49,253 nt of DNA from Alphaproteobacteria bacterium (GTDB taxonomy: Bacteria; Pseudomonadota; Alphaproteobacteria; DSM-16000; Inquilinaceae). The stretch is from assembly GCA_009909005.1 (NCBI GenBank), contig JAAAOG010000116.1:1-49253 (forward strand). Reading direction: 5' to 3'. The notes below the pieces were generated by a model that worked only from the letters and a program-made list of their open reading frames with translations, was not told the origin of the DNA and made no database searches. Made by a program: the position numbers and the translations under genes. Position 1 is the stretch's first letter. The number at the start of each line of letters is the position of its first letter. Positions 28,308 through 36,894 of the stretch are shown here, piece by piece.

Positions 28308-29888
28308 ATGGATGAGGAGCAGCGGTTCTTTATTGCGCCGGTGGCGGCGGTGCGGGCGGAGGGCGATGCCTTCGACGTGACCGATTTCACATTTTCCGTC
28401 ACCCGCAGCGGCGACACCTCCGGCTTTGCCACGGTCGATTTCGAGGCCGGGGGGACGGGGGCGTCTGCCGCCGATGAGGAGGATTTTTTCGGCGCGGTCG
28501 CCGGCACCCTGTTCTTCACCGCCGGCGAGACCGCCAGCACCCTGACCATCCGGGTCCGGGGCGATGACGCGCCCGAGGCCGACGAGACCTTCGCCGTCAC
28601 CCTCTCCGACCCCAGCGACAATGGCGTGATTGCGGCGGGCACGGCCGAAGGCGCCATTCTCGACGATGATGGCGGCGTGCCGGCGGCCACGCAGTTTCTG
28701 GCGATCCTGCCGGCCGATGCCGTCAAAGCCGAGGGCGACGATTTCGAGATCACCGAGTTCACCTTCACCGTCACCCGCAGCGGCGACACGGCGGACGAGG
28801 CGACGGTCGACTATGCCCTGGCGCCGGCCGGCCCGGCCCCGGCCGGCGAGGACGATTTCCGGGGCTTCGAGACCGGCACGGTCCGCTTCGGCCCCGGCGA
28901 GACGGTCGAGGACATCACCATCCGGGTCGACGGCGACGGCACGCCAGAGCCGGACGAGAGTTTCGCCGTGATGCTCGCCAACCCCTCGGCCGGCGCCGCC
29001 ATCACCGGGGAGACGGCGACCGGCCTCATTCTCAACGACGATGCCGCGCGGGCCCTGACCATCCGGCCGCTCGACGCCGTCAAGCCGGAGGGCGACGAGG
29101 ATGCGGTCACCGAGTTCACCTTCACCGTGCTGCGCGCCGGCGACGTCACCGGCCAGACGACCGTCCGCTTCGCGGCCGCCGGCACCAGCTTCGACCAGGC
29201 GAGCGACCGGGATTTCTTCGGCACGCCCTCCGGCTCGGTGCTGATCGGCACCGGCGAGACCAGCGCCACCATCACCATCCGCATCGCCGGCGACGACGAG
29301 GCCGAGGCGAACGAGACCTTCCAGGTGACCCTGTCCGATGCCGGCGGCGATGCCGTGATCGCCGGCGCGACGGCCGAGGGCATCATCCTCGACGACGATG
29401 GCGGAACGCCGGCACCGCCGACCGGGGCCGGCACGGTCGACGTCTTCCGGTTCTTCAATACCCAGGCGGGCGGGCATTTCTTCACCGCCGATGCCGCCGA
29501 ACGCGACCTGGTCCGCGCCACGCTGCCGCATTTCGAGGACGAGGGCGTCGCGTTCGCGGCGCTGCCGGCCGACAGCACCGCCGCCGGTGCCACCGACGTC
29601 TTCCGGTTTTTCAACACCCAGGCCGGCGGCCATTTCTTTACGACCGATCCGGCGGAGCGCGACCGGATCGTGGAGACCCTGCCGCAGCTGACCTTCGAGG
29701 GCGTCGGTTTCGATGCCTTCGACAGCCCGGTTGCCGATACCGTGCCCGTCTATCGCTTCTTCAACACCCAGGCCGGCGGGCACTTCTTTACCAGCGACCC
29801 GGCCGAACGCGACCTGGTGCTCGACACCCTGCCGCAATTCAACTTCGAGGGCATCGGCTTCTACGCCTTTCCGGATGCGATCGGCTGA
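28308..29888 (+). CDS. Calx-beta / DUF5648 repeat protein
   Basis: A 526-residue acidic repeat protein of unknown function. Three tandem Calx-beta domains (about 5-125, 128-245, 247-365) each carry the pattern V-x-AEGD, FTF(T/S)V-R-GD, GE(T)-x5-I-(R)V-GD, E-DETF-V-L and end in IL(D/N)DD. Three tandem DUF5648-type repeats of about 45 residues follow (about 377-526), each with (V/Y)(F/Y)RFFNTQAGGHFFT, AERD and TLPxFxxEG(V/I)xF. Calx-beta domains bind calcium; together with the absence of an N-terminal signal this fits a type I-secreted surface protein, but no transporter genes are adjacent and no RTX nonapeptides are visible. The start at 28308 (MDEEQRFF) is chosen over 28245. Its 3' end overlaps the convergent RND gene by 28 bases. 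Confidence 0.85.
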   Translation: MDEEQRFFIAPVAAVRAEGDAFDVTDFTFSVTRSGDTSGFATVDFEAGGTGASAADEEDFFGAVAGTLFFTAGETASTLTIRVRGDDAPEADETFAVTLSDPSDNGVIAAGTAEGAILDDDGGVPAATQFLAILPADAVKAEGDDFEITEFTFTVTRSGDTADEATVDYALAPAGPAPAGEDDFRGFETGTVRFGPGETVEDITIRVDGDGTPEPDESFAVMLANPSAGAAITGETATGLILNDDAARALTIRPLDAVKPEGDEDAVTEFTFTVLRAGDVTGQTTVRFAAAGTSFDQASDRDFFGTPSGSVLIGTGETSATITIRIAGDDEAEANETFQVTLSDAGGDAVIAGATAEGIILDDDGGTPAPPTGAGTVDVFRFFNTQAGGHFFTADAAERDLVRATLPHFEDEGVAFAALPADSTAAGATDVFRFFNTQAGGHFFTTDPAERDRIVETLPQLTFEGVGFDAFDSPVADTVPVYRFFNTQAGGHFFTSDPAERDLVLDTLPQFNFEGIGFYAFPDAIG

Positions 29889-32800
29889 CCATCCCAAAGT
29901 CCGGACCGGGCGGCCAGCCGCGCCATGTCTGCCTGTACGGCCAGCAGCGCGGGAACCACCAACAACACCAGCAGCGAGGTGACCAGCAGCCCGAAGATCA
30001 GCGTGATTGCCATGGGAATCAGGAACTGCGCCTGCAGGCTGGTCTCGAACAACAGCGGCGTCAGACCGCCAATGGTGGTGAGCGTGGTGAGAAGAACGGC
30101 GCGCAGGCGCTCGCAGGTTCCCTCGACGATCGCCTCCGCGATGGCGGCGCCCGCGTCGCGTCGCGCCTCGATGGCGCTCACCAGAATGATCGAGTCATTG
30201 ACCAGAATGCCCGACAGCCCGAGCAGGGCCACCAGGCTGAGGATGGTCAGGTCGTATTCCAGCAGCCAATGGCCGAGCACCGCGCCGATGACGCCGAACG
30301 GCACGATGGCGATCACGACCAGCGGCCGCCAATAGGAGGCGAACACCCAGGCGAGAACGACGTAGATCGCCGCCCCACCGAGCACGGCCCCCCGGCGCAT
30401 ATCAGCGAAGCTCTCCTCCCGATCGCGGACGGTGCCGGCAAAATGCGCCGCGACACCATGGTCCGCCGCAATCTCCGCCAGCGGTCCGGCAGACAGCGCA
30501 TCGGCAATCGCGCCGACATTGACGGCCGCCTCATCCACTTCGGCCGTGACGGAGACCGTCCGCCGGCCGTCTTCGCGGCGGATTTCAGCAAAGCCGCGCT
30601 GCGTGCGCAGCGTGGCGACATCGCCCAGGGCCACAACGGCGCCGCCCGGCGTCACGAGCGGCAGGGCAATCATCCCGGCCCGCGTACGTTCGGCCTCTGC
30701 CAGCATTACCCGCACCGTCACCTCCCGACCGTTGCGGATGAAGCGGTCGGCAATGGCTCCTTCGAAGGCGTCGCGGACGTCACGCGCCACGCTTTCCGTG
30801 GTCAGGCCCAGAGCGCGGCCGCGCGGCGTCAGCGCCACCACCAGTTCCGGCCGGCCATAAGGAAGATCGTCCTCGATATCGCTGACGCCCTCATAGCGGC
30901 TGAGCAGTGCCCGCACGGCCAGGGCGGCACGCTTCAACGTCCCCGAGTCGCCGCCGCTCAACCGAATGTCGATGTCGGGACCCGCGGGATACGGGTTGCG
31001 CTCCCGGATGGTCAGGCGCTCGACTCCCGGCACGGGGCGGATCTCGGCGCGCCAGGCGGTGATGAAGTCGGCAGTACGCACCGTACGCTCGCCGGACGGC
31101 AGAAGTTCGACCTGCATCGCACCCAGATGCGGGGCCACCGGTCCCGCCCGCCACAGACCCTGCCCGGCACCGATCCGGCCCAGGGCCATGACGATCGGGG
31201 ACGGACCGTCCGGCACAATTCGGGCCGCCGCCGCCCGTGCCGCCTCGTCGAGGGCCGCCACCATGGCTTCGCTGCGATCTCGCGGCGTGCCGGGGGCGAA
31301 GGCGAAATTCGCGTACACGGTCTCCGATTCGGGATTGGAAAAGAACACGAAGCCGACCCGCCCGCCGACCCAGAGACCGGAGCTGAGCAGCAGGGCCGCC
31401 AGGGCGGTGGCCAGGGTGGCATAGCGCCAGGCGATGCACGCGGTTACCAGGCGGCGGAACGGTCCTTGCCGCAGCCGCGCGAAGCCGCCATCGACACAAC
31501 GGCGAAACCGGCCATCCGGTCGACCGCCCGACGCCAGAGCGCCGCGCATATGGGCGGGCAGAATGAAGAAACATTCGACCAGGCTGGCCAGCAGCGCGGC
31601 GATGACGACGATCGGGATGGCCGCGACGAACTGGCCGATGAGCCCGCCGATGGACAGGATCGGCAGAAAGGTGGCGATGGTCGTCAGCGAGGCGGCAGCC
31701 ACGGGCCTCAACATCCGCCGGGCTCCAGCTTCCGCCGCCTGTTGCGGCGGCATACCGCGGCTGTGGCAGTGGGCGGCGTGCTCGCCGACCACGATCGCGT
31801 CATCAACAATGATGCCGAGCGCCATGATCATGCCGAACAGGCTGACCATGTTGATGCTGCGCCCGGCCGCCAGCATGACGACGGCCGCAGCCAGCAGCGA
31901 TACGGGGATGCCGACAGCGATCCACAGCGCGACCCGGCCGCGCAGGAACAGGAAGAGCACCAGCAGGACCAGCACCAGCCCGCCGGCGCCGTTGTGGAGC
32001 ATCAGCCGGATGCGATCGCCGACGAGAGAGGCCAGCCTGTCGAACGCCTCCACCCGGACGCCGGCCGGCCAGGTGTCGGCCCGCTCCGCGAGGTAGGCCC
32101 GGACGATTTCCGAGGAGCGCAGCGAATCCGCCGTCTGCGCCCGTTCGACCACGACCACGACCGCCGGCCGGCCATTGCGCCGGGCCGTTGCCTGGCTGCG
32201 GTCGACGCTGTCGCTCACCCGCGCGATATCGCCGAGCCGGATCGTCTCGCCCGTCGGAAAGGCGCGGATGGTCAGATCGGCGACGTCGCCGGCATGGTCG
32301 CGCACCCCTTGCACCCGCAATTGCCGCTCAAGCCCGCCCTCAAGCCGGCCAAGCGGCCGCTCCCGGCTCATCGCCGCGACCATGGCAGCCACCGCACCGG
32401 GTCCCAGCACCAGCCGGCGCAGGGTCGCCACCTCGAGCGCGATATGGATTTCTTCGTCGCGGCAGCCGAACAGCGTCACCCGGTCGATGCCACGCGCCAG
32501 AAGGTCATCGCGAATGCCGTCGGCGATGCGCGTCAGATGCGATTCCGCAACATGGCCGGAGATGACCAGCCGTGCGATGATCTCATAGGGTACGGCCCGC
32601 CGTATCTCCGGCGCCTCGGCACCGGCCGGCAGGGTGCCGATCCGGCCGACGGCAGCCTCGACCCGCGCCAGCGCCGCCGGCATATCCGTACCGCCGTGAA
32701 ACTCGGCGGCCACCACGGCCATTCCGGAACGCGCGGTACCCGTGACCGTGCGGACGCCGTCGAGGAACCGCACCTCCGACTCGATGGCCTGCAGGACCGC

Positions 32801-32992
32801 GCTCTCCACGTCCTCGGCGGCGGCACCGGGCCAGCGCACCGTGATCCGGACGACGTCGAGGCCGACGGTTGGGAAGAACTGGGTATTGAGCCGCGTCAGC
32901 GCCGCAATGCCGGCAATGACGGCGACAATCATCATGAGATTGGCAGCGTTGCGGTGGCGAACGAAAAAGCGCACCAGCGCCACCGGGTCCAT
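29861..32992 (-). CDS. RND-family efflux permease (AcrB/MexB superfamily)
   Basis: A 1043-residue inner-membrane proton-driven pump. The N-terminus (FFVRHRNAANLMMIVAVIAGIAALTRLNTQFFP) is TM1 with the usual start; the protein shows two halves of periplasmic porter/docking domains and 12 transmembrane segments. The proton-relay Asp pair is in TM4 (GIIVDDAIVVGEHA), followed by RPVAAASLTTIATFLPILSIGGLIGQF. The C-terminal half has ALLGLSGILVNDSIILV. The start at 32992 has GGGGAG upstream. No membrane-fusion partner or outer-membrane channel gene flanks it, unlike most RND operons. Substrate unknown. The C-terminal stop lies inside the end of the convergent repeat-protein gene. Confidence 0.92.
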   Translation of the reverse strand: MDPVALVRFFVRHRNAANLMMIVAVIAGIAALTRLNTQFFPTVGLDVVRITVRWPGAAAEDVESAVLQAIESEVRFLDGVRTVTGTARSGMAVVAAEFHGGTDMPAALARVEAAVGRIGTLPAGAEAPEIRRAVPYEIIARLVISGHVAESHLTRIADGIRDDLLARGIDRVTLFGCRDEEIHIALEVATLRRLVLGPGAVAAMVAAMSRERPLGRLEGGLERQLRVQGVRDHAGDVADLTIRAFPTGETIRLGDIARVSDSVDRSQATARRNGRPAVVVVVERAQTADSLRSSEIVRAYLAERADTWPAGVRVEAFDRLASLVGDRIRLMLHNGAGGLVLVLLVLFLFLRGRVALWIAVGIPVSLLAAAVVMLAAGRSINMVSLFGMIMALGIIVDDAIVVGEHAAHCHSRGMPPQQAAEAGARRMLRPVAAASLTTIATFLPILSIGGLIGQFVAAIPIVVIAALLASLVECFFILPAHMRGALASGGRPDGRFRRCVDGGFARLRQGPFRRLVTACIAWRYATLATALAALLLSSGLWVGGRVGFVFFSNPESETVYANFAFAPGTPRDRSEAMVAALDEAARAAAARIVPDGPSPIVMALGRIGAGQGLWRAGPVAPHLGAMQVELLPSGERTVRTADFITAWRAEIRPVPGVERLTIRERNPYPAGPDIDIRLSGGDSGTLKRAALAVRALLSRYEGVSDIEDDLPYGRPELVVALTPRGRALGLTTESVARDVRDAFEGAIADRFIRNGREVTVRVMLAEAERTRAGMIALPLVTPGGAVVALGDVATLRTQRGFAEIRREDGRRTVSVTAEVDEAAVNVGAIADALSAGPLAEIAADHGVAAHFAGTVRDREESFADMRRGAVLGGAAIYVVLAWVFASYWRPLVVIAIVPFGVIGAVLGHWLLEYDLTILSLVALLGLSGILVNDSIILVSAIEARRDAGAAIAEAIVEGTCERLRAVLLTTLTTIGGLTPLLFETSLQAQFLIPMAITLIFGLLVTSLLVLLVVPALLAVQADMARLAARSGLWDGQPIASGKA

Positions 32993-33197
32993 TGGCCGGC
33001 TCCCCGTTGGCTCCCGACCGGCAAATCCATTCACGCTCGACAGGCGACGGAGAGCCGGCCGGACGACCCGGTCATCATATCGCAGGCTTGGCGCGGCCGA
33101 AACCGCAAAACCACTCTGCAATTATGGCTTTATGAGTGCTATCGTCGCTATTCGACAGTTTCGCGAAGACCGGCGGGGGTCGGTCGAGGGTGGAGCG

Positions 33198-34091
33198 ATG
33201 CGACTCGCGGTCTTCACCGTTGATTGCTTTGTGGCAACGCCTGCCGTCGTTCGGTTCATCGGGCGCAACCATCACGACATAGCGCTTGTGGTGCGGTCTT
33301 CTCCCGGCCGACACCGGGCCCGGCGACCACTTCGCAAGCTCTACCGGACCTGGCGCTGGTCGGGGGGCGGCCTCATTGCCTTCCTCCTCGCGGATTTCGT
33401 GCTGTTTGCGCTGCTCTCTCTGGTCATCGACGGGCTCGCGATCCTGTTTCCGAAGCGGCTTCGGGCGGTTTCCCTGAGCCAGGCTTGTCGACGCCACGCC
33501 ATCCCGCTGATCTCCGCCTGTGACATCAACCACGACAGCGTCATTGCCGCGCTGCGTGCCTCCCATGCCGAACTCGCCATAACCTATTTCTTCGATCAGG
33601 TGTTGCGCGGGCGGCTGATTGCCGCCTTGCCGATGAAGCCGATCAACGTCCATCCGGGTCTGTTGCCCGCTTTCCGCGGGATTTTCCCGGTCTTCCACCA
33701 GCTTGCGGACGAGCCTCCCCGGCTGGGTCTGACCATACATGCTATCGAGGATGAGACTCTCGACACCGGCCCGATTCTGGCGCGGGCCGAGGCGGAACCA
33801 CCGCGCTGCCGGAGCCTCCTGACGGCCTATAAGGGTCTTATGGACAACAGTGTCGAACTGCTCGAGTTGGTGTTGCAGGACATGGCCTCCGGGAACCGGG
33901 CGCCGCAACCCCAGGGGCCGGGCCGCTATTACGCCCTGCCGCCGCGGTCTTCAATGAAACGTTTAAAACGGCGCGGCTATCGCCCGTACTGTCTGCGGGA
34001 GATGGTCGACGCGTTGTGGCGGCTGGCCCGGATCCGCCGCCAAAGCCGCCGGATCCCGGCATCGCGCCTCGCCTCATCATCGGGTCGGTAG
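33198..34091 (+). CDS. Formyltransferase-fold protein with hydrophobic insertion
   Basis: A 297-residue member of the formyl_trans_N family (methionyl-tRNA, GAR and sugar formyltransferases). The catalytic triad regions are present: ITYFFDQVLRGRLI, INVHPGLLPAFRGIFPVFHQL supplying Asn and His, and IHAIEDETLDTGPIL supplying Asp. Unlike Fmt, the N-terminal part contains about 30 strongly hydrophobic residues (GGGLIAFLLADFVLFALL and LVIDGLAILF, about 53-80), suggesting membrane association. The C-terminus is basic and lacks the tRNA-binding domain of Fmt. The start at 33198 has GGTGGAG just upstream. It is not the housekeeping fmt; substrate unknown. It ends 20 bases from the convergent mtnA stop. 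Confidence 0.75.
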   Translation: MRLAVFTVDCFVATPAVVRFIGRNHHDIALVVRSSPGRHRARRPLRKLYRTWRWSGGGLIAFLLADFVLFALLSLVIDGLAILFPKRLRAVSLSQACRRHAIPLISACDINHDSVIAALRASHAELAITYFFDQVLRGRLIAALPMKPINVHPGLLPAFRGIFPVFHQLADEPPRLGLTIHAIEDETLDTGPILARAEAEPPRCRSLLTAYKGLMDNSVELLELVLQDMASGNRAPQPQGPGRYYALPPRSSMKRLKRRGYRPYCLREMVDALWRLARIRRQSRRIPASRLASSSGR

Positions 34092-34111
34092 GACGATCAC
34101 CACGCCGATGC

Positions 34112-35239
34112 TCACCCGGTGGACTCGTCGGGACGGCCGGCGGCGCGTTCGGGGAACAGGCGGGCGAGGCCGTCGCGGCCGGCGGCGCAGACGCCGCGCT
34201 CGGTGATCAGCGCCGTGACCAGCCAGTAAGGCGTGACATCGAAGCCGTAATTGACGGCCGGGCTGCCTTCCGGCGTCACGGTGACGGTCTCGATCCGGCC
34301 ATCGGCGGTCCGCCCGGTAACCGTCGTCACCTCGGCCGGATCGCGCTCCTCGATCGGGATGTCCTCGCCCTTTTCCAGCGTCCAGTCGATGGTCGGCGAA
34401 GGCAGTGCGACATAGAAGGGCACGAAATTGTCCCGGGCCGCCGAGGCTTTCAGATAGGTGCCGATCTTGTTGCAGACATCGCCATTCGCCGTCGTGCGGT
34501 CGGTGCCGGTGATGCAGAGGTCGACCAGCCCGCGCCGCATCAGATGCCCGCCGGCATTGTCGACGATGACGTGATGGGGCACGCCGTGCCGGCCGAGCTC
34601 CCAGGCCGTCAGGCCGGCGCCCTGGTTGCGCGGCCGCGTCTCGTCGACCCAGACATGCACCGGCAGGCCGGCATCGTGCGCCTTGTAGATCGGCGCCAGG
34701 GCGGTGCCCCAGTCGACCGTCGCCAGCCAGCCGGCATTGCAATGGGTGAGGATGTTGACCGGTCCGTCCTGCTTGCGCGCCTGTTTCACGTCCCAGGCCG
34801 CCTGCAGGAACTCCAGGCCGTGCTCGCCGATCGCCTCGCAGATCGCCGCATCCTCGTCGCAGATCGCCGCGGCCCGGGCCCGGGCGGCGTCGGCCCGCAA
34901 CCCGGCATCGAGCGGCAGCAGCCGGGCGCGCACATCGTCGAGCGCCCAGCGCAGATTGACCGCGGTCGGCCGGGTGGCGAACAGCGTCTCATAGGCGGCA
35001 GCCAGGGCGGCGTCCGACGCGTCGGCCTGCATGGCCAGAGCCAGGCCCCAGGCGGCGGTGGCGCCGATCAGCGGCGCGCCGCGCACCTGCATGTCGCGGA
35101 TCGCCCGCGCGGCGTCGGCCAGCGTTTCCAGTCGCGCCGTGACGAAGGCGTGCGGCAGGCGGGTCTGGTCGATGATCTCCACCGCCCGGCCGTCGGCGGC
35201 CGGCCAGATGGTGCGATAGGGGACGCCGTCGACATTCAT
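34112..35239 (-). CDS. mtnA: Methylthioribose-1-phosphate isomerase
   Basis: Converts 5-methylthioribose-1-phosphate to methylthioribulose-1-phosphate in methionine salvage. The 375-residue protein belongs to the eIF2B-like/MtnA family, with [24 protein letters not shown], the catalytic Cys167 in [31 protein letters not shown] and the catalytic Asp247 in [20 protein letters not shown]. It starts six bases after the mtnP stop, so the two form an operon that turns methylthioadenosine into methylthioribulose-1-phosphate. Confidence 0.95.
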   Translation of the reverse strand: MNVDGVPYRTIWPAADGRAVEIIDQTRLPHAFVTARLETLADAARAIRDMQVRGAPLIGATAAWGLALAMQADASDAALAAAYETLFATRPTAVNLRWALDDVRARLLPLDAGLRADAARARAAAICDEDAAICEAIGEHGLEFLQAAWDVKQARKQDGPVNILTHCNAGWLATVDWGTALAPIYKAHDAGLPVHVWVDETRPRNQGAGLTAWELGRHGVPHHVIVDNAGGHLMRRGLVDLCITGTDRTTANGDVCNKIGTYLKASAARDNFVPFYVALPSPTIDWTLEKGEDIPIEERDPAEVTTVTGRTADGRIETVTVTPEGSPAVNYGFDVTPYWLVTALITERGVCAAGRDGLARLFPERAAGRPDESTG

Positions 35240-35245
35240 GATCGC

Positions 35246-36133
35246 TCAGGCCTTCCTGACTCGGGCGAGGATGGGCTCCAGCCGCGCCATCACCTCCGGG
35301 TCCCGCTGCTCCGGCGCGGTGATCAGCGCCGCGTCGAGCGCCGTCTGGCAGCCGCAGGGGCAGGCCAGGGGCCGCCCGGAGAGCGCCGGGATCGCCGCCT
35401 TGACCAGGGCGCGCGCCTTGTCGGCATTCGCCAGCAGCACCTTCACCACTTGGTCCACCGAGACATGGTCATGATCGGGGTGCCAGCAATCGTAATCGGT
35501 GACCATGGCGACGGTGGCGTAGCAGAGCTCGGCCTCGCGGGCGAGCTTCGCCTCCGGCATGTTGGTCATGCCGATCACGTCGCAGCCCCAGCTGCGGTAA
35601 AGATGGCTTTCGGCCTGCGTGGAGAATTGCGGCCCTTCCATCACCAGATAGGTACCGCCGCGGGCATGGGGAATGCCGAGGTCCGACAGCGCCTGCGCGA
35701 TGGCGTCGCCGAGCCGGGAACAGACCGGATGGCCGAGTGCGACATGGCCGACCAGCCCGGTGGTGAAAAAGCTCTTCACCCGGTTTACCGTGCGGTCGAT
35801 GAACTGGTCGACGATCACGAACATGCCGGGCGACAGCGCCTCCTTCAGCGAACCGACGGCCGACAGCGACAGCACCTCGGTCACTCCCGCACTCTTCAGC
35901 GCATAGATATTGGCGCGGGCATTCAGCTCGGTCGGCGGGATGCGGTGGCCGCGGCCATGGCGCGGCAGGAAGACGAGCTTCTGGCCCGCCAGCGTGCCGA
36001 ACAGCAGCTGGTCGGAGGGTGGACCGAAAGGCGTCTCGACGGTGCGCCACTCGGCGCTCTGCAGGCCGTCGAGGTCGGCGACGCCGGTGCCGCCGATAAT
36101 GCCGATGATGGGGGAAGGAACGCTGTCGGTCAT
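35246..36133 (-). CDS. mtnP: S-methyl-5'-thioadenosine phosphorylase
   Basis: Phosphorolyses methylthioadenosine to adenine and methylthioribose-1-phosphate, feeding MtnA. The 295-residue product has the PNP/MTAP family 2 blocks: IIGIIGGTGV, FLPRHGRGHRIPPTELNARANIYALK, SAVGSLKEALSPGMFVIVDQFIDRT, GTYLVMEGPQFSTQAES and GMTNMPEAKLAREAELCYATVAMVTDYDCWH. The ATG at 36133 gives the usual start; a 54-codon extension upstream has no family similarity. The gap 36134-36355 in front shows no gene and no recognisable riboswitch. Confidence 0.95.
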   Translation of the reverse strand: MTDSVPSPIIGIIGGTGVADLDGLQSAEWRTVETPFGPPSDQLLFGTLAGQKLVFLPRHGRGHRIPPTELNARANIYALKSAGVTEVLSLSAVGSLKEALSPGMFVIVDQFIDRTVNRVKSFFTTGLVGHVALGHPVCSRLGDAIAQALSDLGIPHARGGTYLVMEGPQFSTQAESHLYRSWGCDVIGMTNMPEAKLAREAELCYATVAMVTDYDCWHPDHDHVSVDQVVKVLLANADKARALVKAAIPALSGRPLACPCGCQTALDAALITAPEQRDPEVMARLEPILARVRKA

Positions 36134-36355
36134 AGGGCCGGCCTGCCATGGTCGATCGTTCAAGAGGCCGGCAGCATGGCCAAAGCGGGCGCGAAAGTCA
36201 CGCGGTCGGATGGCAAGAAAGCGGCGCGGCCAACTCTGTTGCCTTGCGCTTCGGTCTTTCCTAGTGTTCGACTCCGGTTGCCTAAGGCTTGCCACGGGGG
36301 GTCAACAGCATCCGGCCAAGAGCAGGAAAAATGTCGTCACCAAGTGAGCGGCTCT

Positions 36356-36840
36356 ATGATCAGCGCCCGTTTCGATAAGGAAAATCTTAGAAATTCGCTA
36401 CCACACCGGTTTATGTATGAATTGATGATAGCAACAAGAAAGCTTGGATACTATCCGAATCTCTTATCTCCTTCGACCTTCAACGAAAAGGTGATTTGTA
36501 GAAAGTTGTTTGCAGCAAGACCAATTTATCGCACAGTTGCGGACAAGCATGCGGTGCGTGACTATGTTAGCCAGAAAATCGGAAAAAAATACCTCGTGCC
36601 CATGTACGAGGTCATAGACAGGCCGGATCAGATTTCATTTAACCATCTTCCGGAACGTTTTTTCATGCAGCCCAATAATGCATCTGGCACTCTTTTCTCA
36701 GCAGCCAACAAATGGTCGCTCGATCCAAAAACAATATCGAATTTTGTTATTAATTATTAAAATAATGAAAATTGGATCGCGTTGAACGCGTATTGGTATC
36801 TCGAGATGAAGCAAACATCCTCATAAAGCGATTTCTGAGT
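36356..36840 (+). pseudogene. Decayed TupA-like ATP-grasp / glycosyltransferase gene
   Basis: From ATG 36356 the 134-residue frame reads as the N-terminal third of a TupA-like ATP-grasp protein, a family found in cell-surface polysaccharide and teichuronopeptide loci: STFNEKVICRKLFAARPIY, RTVADKHAVRDYVSQKIGKKYLVPMYEV and LPERFFMQPNNASG. A TAA at 36758 stops it. Beyond that the expected continuation can still be read with frame changes (NWIALNAYWYLEMKQ, then EANILIKRFLS), ending about 36840. The segment is much richer in A+T than its flanks, pointing to horizontal origin followed by decay. A short in-frame overlap with ATG 36331 (another frame, stops after 15 codons) is not meaningful. Confidence 0.7.
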
Positions 36841-36894
36841 CCGACGGCACCCGCTTCGTGCTGGTCGGGCCGCAGCAGCGCAGCACAAAGAAGC

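Noticed and set aside
30269-33223. 984-codon frame antisense to the RND gene
   Set aside because: Shadow frame without recognisable domains.
36134-36355. SAM-type riboswitch ahead of mtnP
   Set aside because: No conserved SAM-I or SAM-II core could be traced in the leader.
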